Origin: Mannheimia bovis
GTDB taxonomy: Bacteria > Pseudomonadota > Gammaproteobacteria > Enterobacterales > Pasteurellaceae
Assembly (NCBI RefSeq): GCF_014541205.1
Contig: NZ_CP061280.1
Location: 496,001 to 560,000 of the forward strand
DNA length: 64,000 nucleotides
Direction of reading: 5' to 3'
Part shown: piece by piece, positions 27,071 to 40,059 of the stretch
How positions within the stretch are numbered: position 1 is the first letter of the stretch
Layout: each line of letters opens with the position of its first letter
Program-made: the position numbers and the translations under genes
Notes under the pieces: generated by a model
What the model was told of the DNA's origin: nothing
The model's database searches: none
The model's input: the letters and a program-made list of their open reading frames with translations, nothing else

Positions 27071-27146
27071 GTCCCCATCGTCTAGAGGCCTAGGACATCG
27101 CCCTTTCACGGCGGTAACCGGGGTTCGAATCCCCGTGGGGACGCCA
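27071..27146 (+). tRNA. tRNA-Glu (anticodon UUC)
   Basis: 76 nt with encoded CCA. Acceptor GTCCCCA/TGGGGAC, anticodon loop CCTTTCACG giving UUC, T-arm GGGGTTCGAATCCCC. It lies in the 16S-23S spacer, so this is a Glu-type rrn operon rather than an Ile/Ala type. It is released from the rRNA transcript by processing. Confidence 0.97.
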
Positions 27147-27172
27147 TTTAAAGATGATTTTTATTGTCTTAA

Positions 27173-27185
27173 TGTTCTTTAAAAA
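27173..27185 (+). promoter_or_regulatory. boxA-like element before 23S
   Basis: TGTTCTTTAAAAA resembles the spacer boxA (TGCTCTTTAACAA). It lies between tRNA-Glu and 23S, where enteric rrn operons also carry one. Confidence 0.55.
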
Positions 27186-27331
27186 TTTAGAAACAAGCTG
27201 AAAAACTGAGAGATTTTCGAAAGAAAGTCTGAGTAGTTCAAAAATCTTAGCTGAACAAAAGCAGCTAAGTGTTTAGTTTAAAAACTAACTTTAAGTGTTT
27301 TGTTTTTTCTTTCTCTGGATTGAAATAACAG

Positions 27332-30268
<2,937 letters not shown>

Positions 30269-30393
30269 TATAGAGAAACAAGAAGACACAAGGCGAAGTA
30301 AAGTAAAGACTAAACAAAAAAGACGAATGAAGAAAAGACAAACAAAGAGAAGAATACTCAAAGTAGCAGCTTGTTTTTAGATTTTAACTGAAT

Positions 30394-30512
30394 TATCCCG
30401 ATGACCATAGTGCTGTGGTTCTACCTGACACCATTCCGAACTCAGAAGTAAAACGCAGTAACGTCGATGGTAGTGTGGTGTTTCGCCATGTGAGAGTAGA
30501 GCATCATCGGGT
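30394..30512 (+). rRNA. rrf: 5S ribosomal RNA
   Basis: About 119 nt. Helix I is formed by CCCGATGA and TCATCGGG. The loop sequences CCGAACTCAGAAGTAAAACGC and GATGGTAGTGTGG are diagnostic. Ends are estimated to within a few bases. Confidence 0.95.
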
Positions 30513-30551
30513 TTTACCGAATACATAAGAGAAGATAGATAGAGAGAAGAG

Positions 30552-30580
30552 CCCCTAAGTAGAGATACTTAGGGGTTTTT
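30552..30580 (+). terminator. rrn operon terminator
   Basis: CCCCTAAGTA (30552-30561) and TACTTAGGGG (30566-30575) form a perfect 10-bp stem with a GAGA tetraloop, then TTTTT. Confidence 0.92.
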
Positions 30581-30588
30581 ATTATTTT

Positions 30589-30685
30589 AGGCATAGTAGA
30601 CAAAAGTGTTGGTAAAAAGTGGGTTAAAACCTTATAGTACAAGGCTTTAACCCACTTTTTACCAACACTTTTGTCTACTATGCCT
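30589..30685. repeat. Large near-perfect palindrome, 45-bp arms, 7-nt loop
   Basis: Arms 30589-30633 and 30641-30685 are inverse complements at 44 of 45 positions; the loop is ATAGTAC. Arms begin AGGCATAGTAGAC and end GTCTACTATGCCT. It lies directly after the rrn terminator and before the convergent prmA terminator, in a 308-bp gap that otherwise contains an uptake signal at 30715 and no gene. No T-run follows, so it is not an ordinary terminator. No flanking target-site duplication is obvious. The nature is unknown: MITE-like element, cruciform or dsRNA-forming locus are all possible. Confidence 0.9.
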
Positions 30686-30714
30686 CAATATTTGTAAATT
30701 TTCTTCTTATTTAT

Positions 30715-30723
30715 ACCGCTTGT
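30715..30723 (-). repeat. DNA uptake signal sequence
   Basis: ACCGCTTGT, reverse orientation, between the palindrome and the prmA terminator. Confidence 0.65.
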
Positions 30724-30783
30724 ACTTGCATAGATAGGTATTTGGTCTTATATCTATAAAATGCTAGTTACCGTAGGATATTA

Positions 30784-30813
30784 AAAGCCCTATTATTTTG
30801 ATAACAGGGCTTT
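30784..30813 (-). terminator. Intrinsic terminator of prmA
   Basis: AAAGCCCT (30784-30791) faces AGGGCTTT (30806-30813), with an inner TTAT/ATAA pairing and a T-run on the minus strand. Confidence 0.75.
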
Positions 30814-30820
30814 ATTTATA

Positions 30821-31702
30821 TTAGATTTTTTGACCTGTGATTCGGCACCATTCTTCATTTTCCACTACAGGGTCAAGATGGAATGAAGATCTATAAGCAC
30901 CACATACACTTTCAGCTTGAGTTGCAAGAATACCTGATAAGCCTAAATCACCATTTGGTTTTACAAGGGTTATAATATTTGGTGCAAGCTCTTTTAATGG
31001 TCCTGCAAGAATATTTGCAACTACAACATCAGCTTGTAACTCTTGTGGTTGATCTTTTGCTAAGAATAGTTGTAAACGTTCCGACACTCCATTTGCTTTA
31101 GCATTGTTTTGACTGGCTAAAATTGCTTGTGGGTCGATATCAATCCCGATTGCTTGTTTCGCACCGAGTTTTAATGCAGCAATCGCTAAAATACCGGAAC
31201 CGCATCCAAAATCAATCACGGTTTTGCCTTCTAAGTCTAAGCTATCTAACCATTGTAAGCAGAGGGAAGTAGTTGGGTGTGTACCTGTTCCAAATGCTAA
31301 ACCTGGGTCGAGCATCACATTAACTGCATTCGGATCAGGCACTTCACGCCAGCTTGGACAAATCCATAGACGTTTGCCAAATTTCATTGGATGGAAATTA
31401 TCCATCCATTCACGTTCCCAATCTTTATCTTCAATTTGTTCGATTTTATGGCTGAAATCAGGCGTAACCAATGTGCTGATAAGCAATGCCTCCACCACAG
31501 CTTTCATATCGGTTTCTGCATCAAATAAACCAACCACATCGGTGTTACCCCATAGACGTGTTTCGCCTGGGAGAGGCTCAAAGATAGGCGTATCTTGGCT
31601 ATCCATAAAGGTAACGGATACTGCCCCAATCTCTGTTAAAAAATCGCTGATTTCTTCAGCCTGTTTGTCTGTACTATTTAAACGAATTTGTACCCAAGCC
31701 AT
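30821..31702 (-). CDS. prmA: Ribosomal protein L11 methyltransferase
   Basis: 293 aa. It trimethylates lysines and the N-terminus of L11. The N-terminal substrate-recognition domain starts [22 protein letters not shown]. The SAM-binding motif is [20 protein letters not shown] near 162-181, followed by GIDIDPQAI. Motif IV is [10 protein letters not shown]. It lies downstream of tldD with a 66-bp gap that holds an uptake signal (31725). The gene order tldD-prmA is not functionally explained. No anomaly seen. Confidence 0.95.
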   Translation of the reverse strand: MAWVQIRLNSTDKQAEEISDFLTEIGAVSVTFMDSQDTPIFEPLPGETRLWGNTDVVGLFDAETDMKAVVEALLISTLVTPDFSHKIEQIEDKDWEREWMDNFHPMKFGKRLWICPSWREVPDPNAVNVMLDPGLAFGTGTHPTTSLCLQWLDSLDLEGKTVIDFGCGSGILAIAALKLGAKQAIGIDIDPQAILASQNNAKANGVSERLQLFLAKDQPQELQADVVVANILAGPLKELAPNIITLVKPNGDLGLSGILATQAESVCGAYRSSFHLDPVVENEEWCRITGQKI

Positions 31703-31724
31703 TTTGTTTTTCCTTTTATCGCTT

Positions 31725-31733
31725 ACAAGCGGT
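31725..31733 (+). repeat. DNA uptake signal sequence between tldD and prmA
   Basis: ACAAGCGGT followed by AATATTTT. Confidence 0.65.
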
Positions 31734-31768
31734 AATATTTTCTCTAAATTTTGTAAATTGGACGAAGG

Positions 31769-33214
31769 CTATCCACGTCCGCCTACCGTAATCTTATCTA
31801 ACTTCACTGTTGGTTGCCCCACACCTACCGGCACAGATTGCCCTTCTTTACCACAAGTGCCAATACCTGGATCGAGTTCCATTTTACGACCTACCATTGA
31901 AATCTGTTGCATCGCTTCAATACCGCTGCCGATAAGAGTTGCTCCGGTTACCGGTTTAGTGATTTTACCTTTTTCGATTAAGTAGGCTTCTGCGGTAGAG
32001 AACACAAATTTGCCGGAGGTAATATCTACTTGTCCACCACTGAAGTGCGGGGCATATAAGCCGTATTCAACCGATTCAATCATTTCTTCAAATTCGTGGT
32101 TGCCTTCGGTTAAGTAAGTATTGGTCATTCGTGGCATCGGTAAGTGTGCATAAGATTCTCGTCTGCCGTTGCCTGTTGGTTCTACGCCCATTAATCGAGC
32201 GTTCAGTTTATCTTGCATATAACCTTTGAGGATCCCGTTTTCAATTAACACATTGCGTTGTGAAGGCACACCTTCATCATCAATGGTAATTGAGCCACGC
32301 ATATTTGGCACAGTACCATCATCAATAATAGTACAAAGTGGAGAGGTAACCAGTTCGCCAATTCTTCCTGTAAAGAGAGAACTTTCTTTTCGGTTGAAAT
32401 CTCCCTCTAATCCGTGCCCGACTGCTTCGTGTAATAAAATGCCAGGCCAGCCAGCACCAAGTACAATGGGCATTGTACCTGCCGGAGCTGGAATAGCAGT
32501 GAGGTTTACCAGTGCTTGTCTTACTGCCTCTTTAGCGAGATATTCAGCACGGCTAAAGCCGGTTTCGTTTGGCTCTAAAAACCACGTTAATCCGAAACGT
32601 CCACCAGCTCCAGCTGAACCACGTTCACGCTTGCCGTTTTGTTCCACAAGTACAGAAATAGATAAACGCACTAACGGGCGAATATCTGAGGCTAATGTGC
32701 CGTCTGTGGCAGCCACTAACATTTCTTCATAAACAGCAGAGAGATTAGCATTCACTTGGATAACACGAGGATCTTCCAAACGTGCGGTTTTATCAATCAA
32801 ATGGAGTAATTCTACTTTTTTCTCTTGGCTAATGGTTTCTAGCGGATTGATTGCCGCATAGCGTGAGCAAGCGGTCGTTTTTTTGAAATTTTTTACCAAT
32901 AATTGACCGCTTGTTTGGCTGATAGAGCGAGCTGCAGCAGCACATTGTTCTAATTGTTTGAGCGTGATTTGATCTGCATAGGCAAAGCCTGTTTTTTCGC
33001 CTGAAACGGCACGCACGCCAAAACCTCTATCGATATAAAATCCGCCTTCTTTAATAATACTATCTTCCAAACTCCAGCTTTCGTCTTGGCTGAGCTGGAA
33101 ATAGAGATCGGCGTAATCGATATCACGTCCTGAAAAGTGATCAAGCACTTGGCTTAAGTGAGATAATTCAAGCCCGCTTGGTGCAAGCAAGCTATCTGAA
33201 ACCTTGTTTAACAT
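31769..33214 (-). CDS. tldD: Metalloprotease TldD
   Basis: 481 aa. With its partner TldE/PmbA (not in this window) it forms a heterodimeric zinc peptidase that processes modified peptides and unfolded substrates and degrades the CcdA antitoxin in E. coli. The zinc motif HExxxH is in [14 protein letters not shown] near residue 262. The C-terminal segment [30 protein letters not shown] is the conserved TldD end. An inverted uptake-signal pair at 32867-32914 is read through in frame and encodes part of [18 protein letters not shown]. That segment does not look like other TldD proteins as I recall them. Confidence 0.93.
   Translation of the reverse strand: MLNKVSDSLLAPSGLELSHLSQVLDHFSGRDIDYADLYFQLSQDESWSLEDSIIKEGGFYIDRGFGVRAVSGEKTGFAYADQITLKQLEQCAAAARSISQTSGQLLVKNFKKTTACSRYAAINPLETISQEKKVELLHLIDKTARLEDPRVIQVNANLSAVYEEMLVAATDGTLASDIRPLVRLSISVLVEQNGKRERGSAGAGGRFGLTWFLEPNETGFSRAEYLAKEAVRQALVNLTAIPAPAGTMPIVLGAGWPGILLHEAVGHGLEGDFNRKESSLFTGRIGELVTSPLCTIIDDGTVPNMRGSITIDDEGVPSQRNVLIENGILKGYMQDKLNARLMGVEPTGNGRRESYAHLPMPRMTNTYLTEGNHEFEEMIESVEYGLYAPHFSGGQVDITSGKFVFSTAEAYLIEKGKITKPVTGATLIGSGIEAMQQISMVGRKMELDPGIGTCGKEGQSVPVGVGQPTVKLDKITVGGRG
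32867..32914. repeat. Inverted pair of uptake signals inside the tldD coding region
   Basis: GCAAGCGGTC (32867-32876) and GACCGCTTGT (32905-32914) are in opposite orientation 28 bp apart, with T-rich DNA between. Inverted pairs elsewhere in this window are intergenic; this one is inside an intact gene. Confidence 0.75.
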
Positions 33215-33284
33215 TGTGATTCCTAAAAATGAAAGACGGTAGATTTTAACACAAAATCTACCGTCTTAAATGGTAATTCGAGAA

Positions 33285-33914
33285 TTAGCCTTTTAAGCCT
33301 TCTTGCTCACGCACGTTATCCACACCCTTATCTGCTTCAACACGCTGCATAAAGGCAGAAAGTTGTGGAAGATGAGAGAAATCTAAGCCTAAACGGCGAC
33401 ACCAATTCAACATAATGTAGAGGTAAACATCCGCAACCGAAATGCTCTCGCCAAAGAAAATGTGGCTCTCTAAATGTTCATTTGCCACCGTAAGTTGCTC
33501 CAGAACTTGTTCTGCAGCTTGTTGGCGAATGGTTTTAATTAATTCCTCATTGCCTTCGGCATAGCTTGGTAGACGGAAAAGAGGCACGAATGATTTATGT
33601 ACATCAGCATTAAAATAAGCTAACCAGCGAGCCGCTTTTGCTTTATCACGAGCAGTTTTACTGCCAAAAAGTTTTGCATCGGGATAAATTTCATCTAAAT
33701 AGTGCACAATCGCTTGGTTTTGTGAAAGCACTAAATCGCCATCAACCAATAGTGGCACAGCACCACGTGGGTTGAGAGCTAAATATTCAGGCGATTTGAT
33801 AAATTCACGGCTAACCGCTTGAAATTCGTAATCTTGATTGGCGTGCAATTTCACCCATTCTAATGCAACGTGTGGCACGAATGAACAAGCACCAACTAAA
33901 CCATATAATTTCAT
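33285..33914 (-). CDS. Glutathione S-transferase family protein
   Basis: 209 aa from the ATG at 33912-33914, preceded by AGAGGA. The frame is open upstream into lysA, but the extra residues overlap that gene. The thioredoxin-fold N-terminal domain starts [20 protein letters not shown], with the Cys-containing beta-class-type active site (ACSFVPH) and the cis-proline/glutathione segment NPRGAVPLL..., then [12 protein letters not shown]. An all-helical C-terminal domain follows. The substrate is unknown. It starts 16 bp after lysA and is probably on the same transcript. Confidence 0.88.
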   Translation of the reverse strand: MKLYGLVGACSFVPHVALEWVKLHANQDYEFQAVSREFIKSPEYLALNPRGAVPLLVDGDLVLSQNQAIVHYLDEIYPDAKLFGSKTARDKAKAARWLAYFNADVHKSFVPLFRLPSYAEGNEELIKTIRQQAAEQVLEQLTVANEHLESHIFFGESISVADVYLYIMLNWCRRLGLDFSHLPQLSAFMQRVEADKGVDNVREQEGLKG

Positions 33915-33930
33915 TTTTGTTTCCTCTGAA

Positions 33931-35181
33931 TTAAGGGAGTAATTTTTCCAAACGCCATAAATCGGCAAAACTCGCACGGGCTTTAATGAGGTGGGCTTGA
34001 TTGCCATCTACCATAATTTCTGCCGCTTGCGGGCGAGAGTTATAGGTGGAAGACATTGCTGCACCGTAAGCACCGGCAGAACGCATTGCGATTAAATCGC
34101 CTTCTGCAATTGCAAGTTCTCTCTGTTTGCCTAAGAAATCGGAGGTTTCGCAGATTGGACCTACTACGTCATAAATAGCGGTTTGGCGATTAAGGGTTTT
34201 ATCCACTTCGGTAATTTGCATATAGGCTTCATAAAGAGCAGGACGAATCATATCGTTCATACCTGTATCTACAATAGCAAAGTTACGATCTTCATTCTGT
34301 TTCAGATATTCTACTTTAGTGACTAAAATACCTGCATTGGCAGTAATAGCACGCCCCGGCTCAATGATAATTTCTAGGTTTTCGTAGCCTTTGAGTTTTT
34401 CTAATAACGCTTTAGCGTATTCGGTTGGGTGTGGAGGCTCTTCGTCGTTATAAGGCACACCTAAGCCACCGCCTAAGTCTAAGTGATGTAGCTCAATACC
34501 ATCTTTACGAAGTTGCTCCATTAGGATTATTAGACGATCGGTTGCATCTAAGAACGGTTGTAATTCAGTTAATTGTGAACCGATATGGCAATCCATACCC
34601 GTAATTTTTACATTCGGTAAAGTTTTTGCTAAACGATAAACTTCACGAGCCTGGGTTACGCTTACACCAAATTTGTTTTCTTTTAGCCCCGTTGAGATAT
34701 AAGGGTGGGTGTGGGCATCAACATCAGGATTTACACGCAGGGAAATTGGGGCTATTTTGCCTAATTGATCAGCCACTTCGTTAATGCGGTGAAGTTCTGA
34801 AATAGATTCAATATTAAAGCAACGAATACCGACTTCTAATGCACGTTTAATTTCGGTATGAGATTTTGCCACACCGGAGAAAACCACTTTTGCAGGGTCG
34901 CCACCAGCGGCAAGCACACGCTCAAGTTCGCCTTGCGAGACAATATCAAAGCCCGAGCCTAATCTTGCCATCACGTTAAGTAAAGCAATGTTTGAGTTTG
35001 ATTTTACCGCAAAGCAAACTAAATGTGGGTGCGAGCCAAAGGCATTGTTGAAAGCGTGCCAATGGCGTTCAAGTGTAGCTCGAGAGTAAATATAAGCAGG
35101 TGTGCCGTGTTGTTGGATAATATCGCTAATTGCGACATCCTCGGCAAAAAGCTGGTTGTTTTTATATTCAAAGTGGTTCAT
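33931..35181 (-). CDS. lysA: Diaminopimelate decarboxylase
   Basis: 416 aa. It makes L-lysine from meso-diaminopimelate with PLP. The PLP lysine lies in [10 protein letters not shown] (K59); the glycine-rich phosphate-binding segment is [13 protein letters not shown] near 232-244; the other-subunit active-site Cys is in [11 protein letters not shown] near 343. The lysine pathway gene dapD is also in the window (61056-61880). lptM lies just upstream in the same direction, the conserved lptM(yifL)-lysA pairing. No lysine riboswitch-like structure was recognised in the 106-bp gap. Confidence 0.96.
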   Translation of the reverse strand: MNHFEYKNNQLFAEDVAISDIIQQHGTPAYIYSRATLERHWHAFNNAFGSHPHLVCFAVKSNSNIALLNVMARLGSGFDIVSQGELERVLAAGGDPAKVVFSGVAKSHTEIKRALEVGIRCFNIESISELHRINEVADQLGKIAPISLRVNPDVDAHTHPYISTGLKENKFGVSVTQAREVYRLAKTLPNVKITGMDCHIGSQLTELQPFLDATDRLIILMEQLRKDGIELHHLDLGGGLGVPYNDEEPPHPTEYAKALLEKLKGYENLEIIIEPGRAITANAGILVTKVEYLKQNEDRNFAIVDTGMNDMIRPALYEAYMQITEVDKTLNRQTAIYDVVGPICETSDFLGKQRELAIAEGDLIAMRSAGAYGAAMSSTYNSRPQAAEIMVDGNQAHLIKARASFADLWRLEKLLP

Positions 35182-35224
35182 TGAAATTCCGTTGTGTTTG
35201 AGGATTTTTAAAGAAAAAGAGAGT

Positions 35225-35282
35225 ACAAACGGTCATTTTTCAGCGATTTTTTGCAAAATTTAAGTAAAAAGTAACCGCTTGC
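35225..35282. terminator. Degenerate inverted uptake-signal pair between lptM and lysA
   Basis: ACAAACGGTC (35225-35234, one mismatch) faces AACCGCTTGC (35273-35282). It can form a stem with TTTTGCAAAA inside. It may attenuate read-through from lptM into lysA. Confidence 0.5.
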
Positions 35283-35287
35283 AACTA

Positions 35288-35398
35288 TTATTTTTGTTCG
35301 TGTTTAGGTGCTGACTCAGGGAAGTAAAGAGGACCTTTTACACCACAGGCACTCAAGCCTAAAGTCGCCACTAAAGTGATTAAAAGTAGTTTTTTCAT
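35288..35398 (-). CDS. lptM: LPS-assembly lipoprotein LptM (YifL)
   Basis: A 36-residue protein read from the minus strand, too short for many gene finders: MKKLLLITLVATLGLSACG..., ending in ...HEQK. A lipobox LSAC puts the lipidated cysteine at residue 18. After it, the short mature part CGVKGPLYFPESAP matches the LptM/YifL family pattern CG-KGPLYFP. LptM stabilises the LptD/LptE LPS translocon in E. coli. The location just upstream of lysA is the conserved context. An AAAGCAATG start region shows only a weak Shine-Dalgarno (GGAAAAAG). Confidence 0.88.
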   Translation of the reverse strand: MKKLLLITLVATLGLSACGVKGPLYFPESAPKHEQK

Positions 35399-35462
35399 TG
35401 CTTTTTCCATTTAAAAAAGATACTTCATTCTAAAACAAAATAATCGCCCTATCTATAAAAAA

Positions 35463-35494
35463 TTACACCCCAATCTTAATAGATTGAGGTGTAA
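35463..35494 (-). terminator. Intrinsic terminator of fumC
   Basis: TTACACCCCAATCT (35463-35476) pairs with AGATTGAGGTGTAA (35481-35494), one mismatch, TAAT loop, followed on the minus strand by a T-run. Confidence 0.8.
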
Positions 35495-35516
35495 ATAACG
35501 TTATAGTATTTTCAGT

Positions 35517-36911
35517 TTATTTTAAACTGCCAACCATATCTTCCGGTCGAACCCATTCATCGAATTGTTCAGCGGTAACTAAACCTAAGTTAATCGCTTC
35601 CTCTTTTAAGGTTGTGCCGTTTTTGTGGGCGGTTTTGGCAATTTTCGCTGCATTTTCATAGCCGATATGAGTATTTAATGCAGTAACGAGCATTAATGAT
35701 TGGTCGAGCTGTTGTTTAATACGAGGATAGTTCGGCTCAATGCCCACTGCACAGTGCTCGTCAAACGATACGCACGCATCGCCTAATAATTGGGCAGATT
35801 GTAAGAAGTTATACGCCATTACAGGTTTGTACACATTCAATTGGAAATGACCTTGTGTGCCTGCGAATGAGATGGTTACATCGTTACCTAACACTTGGGC
35901 ACAAACCATTGTCATTGCTTCACATTGGGTTGGGTTCACTTTACCCGGCATAATAGATGAGCCCGGCTCGTTTTCAGGAATTAAGATTTCACCGATACCT
36001 GAACGTGGACCTGAAGCCAGTAAGCGAACATCGTTAGCGATTTTATAGAGTGAAACTGCAAGCTGTTTTAACGCACCGTGCGTTTCTACAATCGCATCAT
36101 GGGTAGCTAGGGCTTCAAATTTGTTTTGTGCGGTTACGAATGGTAAACCTGTAAACTTCGCAATATATTCAGCAACAAGAACATCATAGCCTTTCGGTGT
36201 ATTTAAACCGGTACCTACCGCCGTGCCGCCCAATGCAAGTTCACGAAGGTGTGGCAAGGTATTTTCTAATGCTTTAATGCCAAAGGTTAATTGAGCCGCA
36301 TAAGCAGAGAACTCTTGACCGAGTGTAAGTGGGGTGGCATCCATTAAGTGTGTACGACCGATTTTTACTACATCTTTAAAGGCTTCCGCTTTTTCTGCTA
36401 ACGTTTTTTGTAAACGTTTTACGCAAGGGAGAGTGTGTTCAACTACTTTTTTATATGCTGCAATGTGCATTGCGGTTGGGTAGGTGTCGTTAGAAGATTG
36501 GGATTTGTTTACATCATCATTCGGGTGAATAATCGATTTTTCGCCTAGTTTGCCACCGTTCATAACGTGAGCACGGTTTGCTACGACTTCATTCACGTTC
36601 ATATTAGATTGTGTACCTGAGCCTGTTTGCCAGATTACCAGTGGGAATTGATCGTCTAATTTGTTTGCTAAAATCTCATCACAGGCATTTGCAATTAAAT
36701 CACGTTTTTCGACCGCTAGTACGCCTAGATCGTGGTTCGCATAAGCTGCCGCTTTTTTTAGATAACCAAAGGCTTCAATGATTTCGGCAGGCATAGAACC
36801 TTCTTCGCCAATTTTGAAATTATTGCGAGAACGTTCAGTTTGAGCTGCCCAATATTTATCAGCAGGGACTTGTACTTCGCCCATTGTGTCTTTTTCGATA
36901 CGGAATGTCAT
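35517..36911 (-). CDS. fumC: Class II fumarate hydratase
   Basis: 464 aa. It interconverts fumarate and malate without an iron-sulfur cluster. The superfamily signature [15 protein letters not shown] is present near 317-331, as are the conserved regions [19 protein letters not shown] near 96-114 and [17 protein letters not shown] near 185-201. In Pasteurellaceae with an incomplete TCA cycle, it supplies fumarate for FrdABCD in the reductive branch, consistent with frdABCD here. Single gene with its own terminator; a TTAGGAGT ribosome-binding site precedes the ATG. Confidence 0.96.
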   Translation of the reverse strand: MTFRIEKDTMGEVQVPADKYWAAQTERSRNNFKIGEEGSMPAEIIEAFGYLKKAAAYANHDLGVLAVEKRDLIANACDEILANKLDDQFPLVIWQTGSGTQSNMNVNEVVANRAHVMNGGKLGEKSIIHPNDDVNKSQSSNDTYPTAMHIAAYKKVVEHTLPCVKRLQKTLAEKAEAFKDVVKIGRTHLMDATPLTLGQEFSAYAAQLTFGIKALENTLPHLRELALGGTAVGTGLNTPKGYDVLVAEYIAKFTGLPFVTAQNKFEALATHDAIVETHGALKQLAVSLYKIANDVRLLASGPRSGIGEILIPENEPGSSIMPGKVNPTQCEAMTMVCAQVLGNDVTISFAGTQGHFQLNVYKPVMAYNFLQSAQLLGDACVSFDEHCAVGIEPNYPRIKQQLDQSLMLVTALNTHIGYENAAKIAKTAHKNGTTLKEEAINLGLVTAEQFDEWVRPEDMVGSLK

Positions 36912-37053
36912 TGTTTACTCCTAATTTTTAAAAAGTTAAAATCAATAAGCTCTAGTTATTTAGAGGTATGGCAAATACTAGCATAGAAAGGAAAAAGAAA
37001 GGAACTAACAAAAGCAATTCCGCATTGGTTTTTTTACTATTTTATGATGTGGA

Positions 37054-37707
37054 TCACATTATTAAATGATTAGTGTTAAATCTTTTTCGTAAGCCACAGG
37101 CATATAGGGCTTCATTCGCTTCTTGCATTAATTCTCGTTTTTGCTTTTCTGTAAATGTGTAGATATATTGATGGTTTAATGCTCCATTTAATTTAAATAG
37201 TAAATCTTCAGTAGCATCAAAACCTTGCATAACCAGTTTAATAAATGCCGAAATATAGCCAACTTCAGCAAAGTCTTGTATTGAATATATACCCACTTTT
37301 TTCAACATTCTTTCTAACTTTAGATTCATATTAGGCAAATTACGAATTTGAGTTGAACGCTTATTGTCTATTTTTTCCTTTTCGGATTGTAGTTCTTCTA
37401 AGGTGGAGTGAATGAGTATGCTAAGTTGAGATTTGTCAGATAAGATATTATTTGGAATAAAATAGAACTTTCTGCTTTGTAAACCTATTTTATTATCAGA
37501 TAGATTATATGTTCCAGAGTAGCTGCTTATATATGACATATATTTTTGAGAAATACGCAAGTAAGTTACTCCATTTTGATACAATGCAATCATCAAGTTA
37601 TTCTTGAAAATTGCATGATAAGAGAAGTATGTTTTTACCCTAAATTCTCCAAGAATAGGCTCAAATAAAGGGGAGATTTCTTGCCTAATTTCATTGACTG
37701 TTTGCAT
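37054..37707 (-). CDS. sxy: Competence regulator Sxy/TfoX
   Basis: 217 aa, the same length as Haemophilus Sxy. An N-terminal TfoX domain is followed by a C-terminal helix-hairpin-helix-like TfoX domain, with RNLPNMNLKLERMLKKVGIYSIQDFAEVG near 122-150 matching the pattern DLPN-----E--L-KVGI. Sxy works with CRP at special CRP-S sites to switch on DNA uptake genes, which fits the many uptake signals in this window. Codon use is AT-rich relative to neighbours. Upstream the mRNA can form TTATTGT/ACAATAA (near 37749-37770), reminiscent of the structured sxy leader that controls translation in Haemophilus. Confidence 0.88.
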   Translation of the reverse strand: MQTVNEIRQEISPLFEPILGEFRVKTYFSYHAIFKNNLMIALYQNGVTYLRISQKYMSYISSYSGTYNLSDNKIGLQSRKFYFIPNNILSDKSQLSILIHSTLEELQSEKEKIDNKRSTQIRNLPNMNLKLERMLKKVGIYSIQDFAEVGYISAFIKLVMQGFDATEDLLFKLNGALNHQYIYTFTEKQKRELMQEANEALYACGLRKRFNTNHLIM

Positions 37708-37798
37708 ATTTGTACTCCGATGTAAGTTTATGTAATTATTGTGTTTATTAACAATAAATACTGTTATGAATTAAATTTCAACAAGGATTTTTTAGATT

Positions 37799-37814
37799 TG
37801 TGAAGTGGCTCGAA
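37799..37814 (-). promoter_or_regulatory. Candidate CRP site upstream of sxy
   Basis: On the minus strand TTCGA-GCCACT-TCACA. One half is a perfect CRP half-site; the other resembles the TGCGA half of CRP-S sites with one change. It lies about 90 bp before the sxy start codon. sxy is under CRP control in Haemophilus; binding here is inferred. Confidence 0.4.
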
Positions 37815-37938
37815 AAGTTTGAATAAAAAAATCAGAAAATGCGGTTTATTTGATTTTCTTCAAATGGAGTGATGTGGGCGTTCGGTATCTTGGAAAATTT
37901 TGTTTGCGAATAATAAAAATACAAAAAGTAAAAATTAC

Positions 37939-37967
37939 TTGCATAATCATAATGAAAAGAGTATGAT
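37939..37967 (+). promoter_or_regulatory. S10 operon promoter
   Basis: TTGCAT (37939-37944), 17-bp spacer, TATGAT (37962-37967). It predicts a leader of about 180 nt, close to the roughly 170-nt E. coli S10 leader. Confidence 0.7.
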
Positions 37968-37973
37968 ATTTCA

Positions 37974-38466
<493 letters not shown>

Positions 38467-38491
38467 TTGGGAATTTTAAGAGGTTATTACA

Positions 38492-39118
38492 ATGATTGGT
38501 TTAATCGGTCGTAAAGTTGGTATGACCCGCGTTTTCACTGAAGACGGCGTGTCTATTCCAGTTACCGTTATCGAAATCGAAGCCAACCGTGTTACTCAAG
38601 TTAAAACCCTTGAAAACGATGGCTATTCTGCAATTCAAGTTACTACTGGCTCTAAAAAAGCGAGTCGTGTAACTAAACCAGAAGCAGGTCATTTCGTGAA
38701 AGCAGGTGTTGAAGCTGGTCGCGGTTTATGGGAATTTCGTACTGAGGGTGAAGAATTCACTTTAGGTCAAGAAATCAATGTTGACATCTTCACAGATGTT
38801 AAAAAAGTCGATGTTACTGGTACATCAAAAGGTAAAGGTTTCCAAGGCGGTGTTAAACGCTGGAACTTCCGTACTCAAGATGCTACACACGGTAACTCTT
38901 TATCACATCGTGTACTTGGTTCTATTGGTCAAAACCAAACTCCGGGTCGTGTGTTTAAAGGTAAAAAAATGGCAGGACACTTAGGTGCTGAGCGTGTAAC
39001 CGTTCAATCACTTGAAGTTGTTCGTGTAGATGTTGAGCGTAAATTACTATTAGTTAAAGGTGCTGTTCCAGGTGCAACTAATGGTGATGTTATCGTGAAA
39101 CCGGCAGTTAAAGCATAA
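38492..39118 (+). CDS. rplC: 50S ribosomal protein L3
   Basis: 208 aa. The conserved loop [23 protein letters not shown] near 143-165 reaches the peptidyl-transferase centre; the glutamine near 149 corresponds to the PrmB methylation site in E. coli. Second gene of the operon, 25 bp after rpsJ. Confidence 0.98.
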   Translation: MIGLIGRKVGMTRVFTEDGVSIPVTVIEIEANRVTQVKTLENDGYSAIQVTTGSKKASRVTKPEAGHFVKAGVEAGRGLWEFRTEGEEFTLGQEINVDIFTDVKKVDVTGTSKGKGFQGGVKRWNFRTQDATHGNSLSHRVLGSIGQNQTPGRVFKGKKMAGHLGAERVTVQSLEVVRVDVERKLLLVKGAVPGATNGDVIVKPAVKA

Positions 39119-39133
39119 GTCTAGGAGATAGAG

Positions 39134-39736
39134 ATGGAATTACAAGTTGTAGGTGCAAACGCACTAACTGTTTCTGAAACTACCTTCGGACGTGAGTTCA
39201 ATGAAGCGTTAATCCACCAAGTAGTTGTTGCTTACGCAGCAGGTGCTCGTCAAGGAAGCCGTGCTCAAAAAACTCGTGCTGAAGTGTCTGGTTCAGGTAA
39301 AAAGCCTTGGCGTCAAAAAGGTACAGGTCGTGCACGTTCAGGTGATATCAAATCACCAATCTGGCGTTCAGGTGGTATCACTTTCGCTGCGAAACCACAA
39401 GATCACAGCCAAAAAGTGAACAAAAAAATGTACCGTGGTGCAATCAAAAGCATTCTTTCTGAATTAGTTCGTCAAGAGCGTTTAGTTGTTGTTGAAAAAT
39501 TCGAAATTGACGCACCAAAAACTAAAGTATTAGCACAAAAATTAAAAGATATGGCGTTAACTGACGCTCTTATCATCACTGCAAGCTTAGATGAAAATCT
39601 ATTCTTAGCAGCACGTAACTTATACAAAGTAGATGTGCGTGATGTTCAAGGTATCGACCCTGTTAGCTTGATCGCTTTCGATAAAGTGGTTGTTACTGTA
39701 GATGCAGTGAAACAAATTGAGGAGATGTTAGCATGA
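39134..39736 (+). CDS. rplD: 50S ribosomal protein L4
   Basis: 200 aa. The long RNA-binding loop is visible as [23 protein letters not shown] near 51-73. L4 is also the operon's autogenous repressor in enterobacteria, acting on the leader upstream of rpsJ. Its TGA stop overlaps the rplW start (ATGA). Confidence 0.98.
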   Translation: MELQVVGANALTVSETTFGREFNEALIHQVVVAYAAGARQGSRAQKTRAEVSGSGKKPWRQKGTGRARSGDIKSPIWRSGGITFAAKPQDHSQKVNKKMYRGAIKSILSELVRQERLVVVEKFEIDAPKTKVLAQKLKDMALTDALIITASLDENLFLAARNLYKVDVRDVQGIDPVSLIAFDKVVVTVDAVKQIEEMLA

Positions 39737-40038
39737 TTCAACAAGAACGTTTGCTAAATGTGTTAAAAGCACCACATATCTCTGAAAAAGCGACGAATAA
39801 TGCTGAAAAAGGCAACACAATCGTTTTCAAAGTAGCATTAGATGCTAACAAAGTTGAAATTGCAAATGCAGTTGAGCAACTATTTGAAGTGAAAGTGGAC
39901 TCAGTTCGTACTGTGATCGTGAAAGGTAAAACTAAACGTCGTGGTGCTAAAATGGGTCGTCGTAGTGACTGGAAAAAAGCTTATGTAACTCTTCAAGAAG
40001 GTCAATCACTTGACTTCGTTGAAGGTGCGGCAGAGTAA
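39733..40038 (+). CDS. rplW: 50S ribosomal protein L23
   Basis: 101 aa. It starts [21 protein letters not shown]; the RNA-binding loop is [24 protein letters not shown]23 sits at the peptide exit and docks trigger factor and SRP. A 4-bp overlap with rplD implies translational coupling. Confidence 0.97.
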   Translation: MIQQERLLNVLKAPHISEKATNNAEKGNTIVFKVALDANKVEIANAVEQLFEVKVDSVRTVIVKGKTKRRGAKMGRRSDWKKAYVTLQEGQSLDFVEGAAE

Positions 40039-40059
40039 TAAACGGAGGAATAAAATAAA

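Noticed and set aside
30589-30685. Treating the large palindrome as the rrn or prmA terminator
   Set aside because: Each gene already has a compact stem with T-run (30552-30580, 30784-30813), and no T-run follows the palindrome.
31224-31985. 253-codon antisense frame spanning prmA and tldD
   Set aside because: Both real genes are confirmed by motifs on the other strand; the antisense protein is serine-rich and has no recognisable domain or ribosome-binding site.
32226-32732. 168-codon frame antisense to tldD
   Set aside because: Serine/proline-rich shadow with no family match, wholly inside tldD.
33915-34007. Longer glutathione S-transferase N-terminus
   Set aside because: It overlaps lysA; the ATG at 33914 has a good ribosome-binding site and the family start.
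35182-35287. Lysine riboswitch before lysA
   Set aside because: Only about 100 bp between lptM and lysA, occupied by an uptake-signal hairpin; no multi-helix junction seen.
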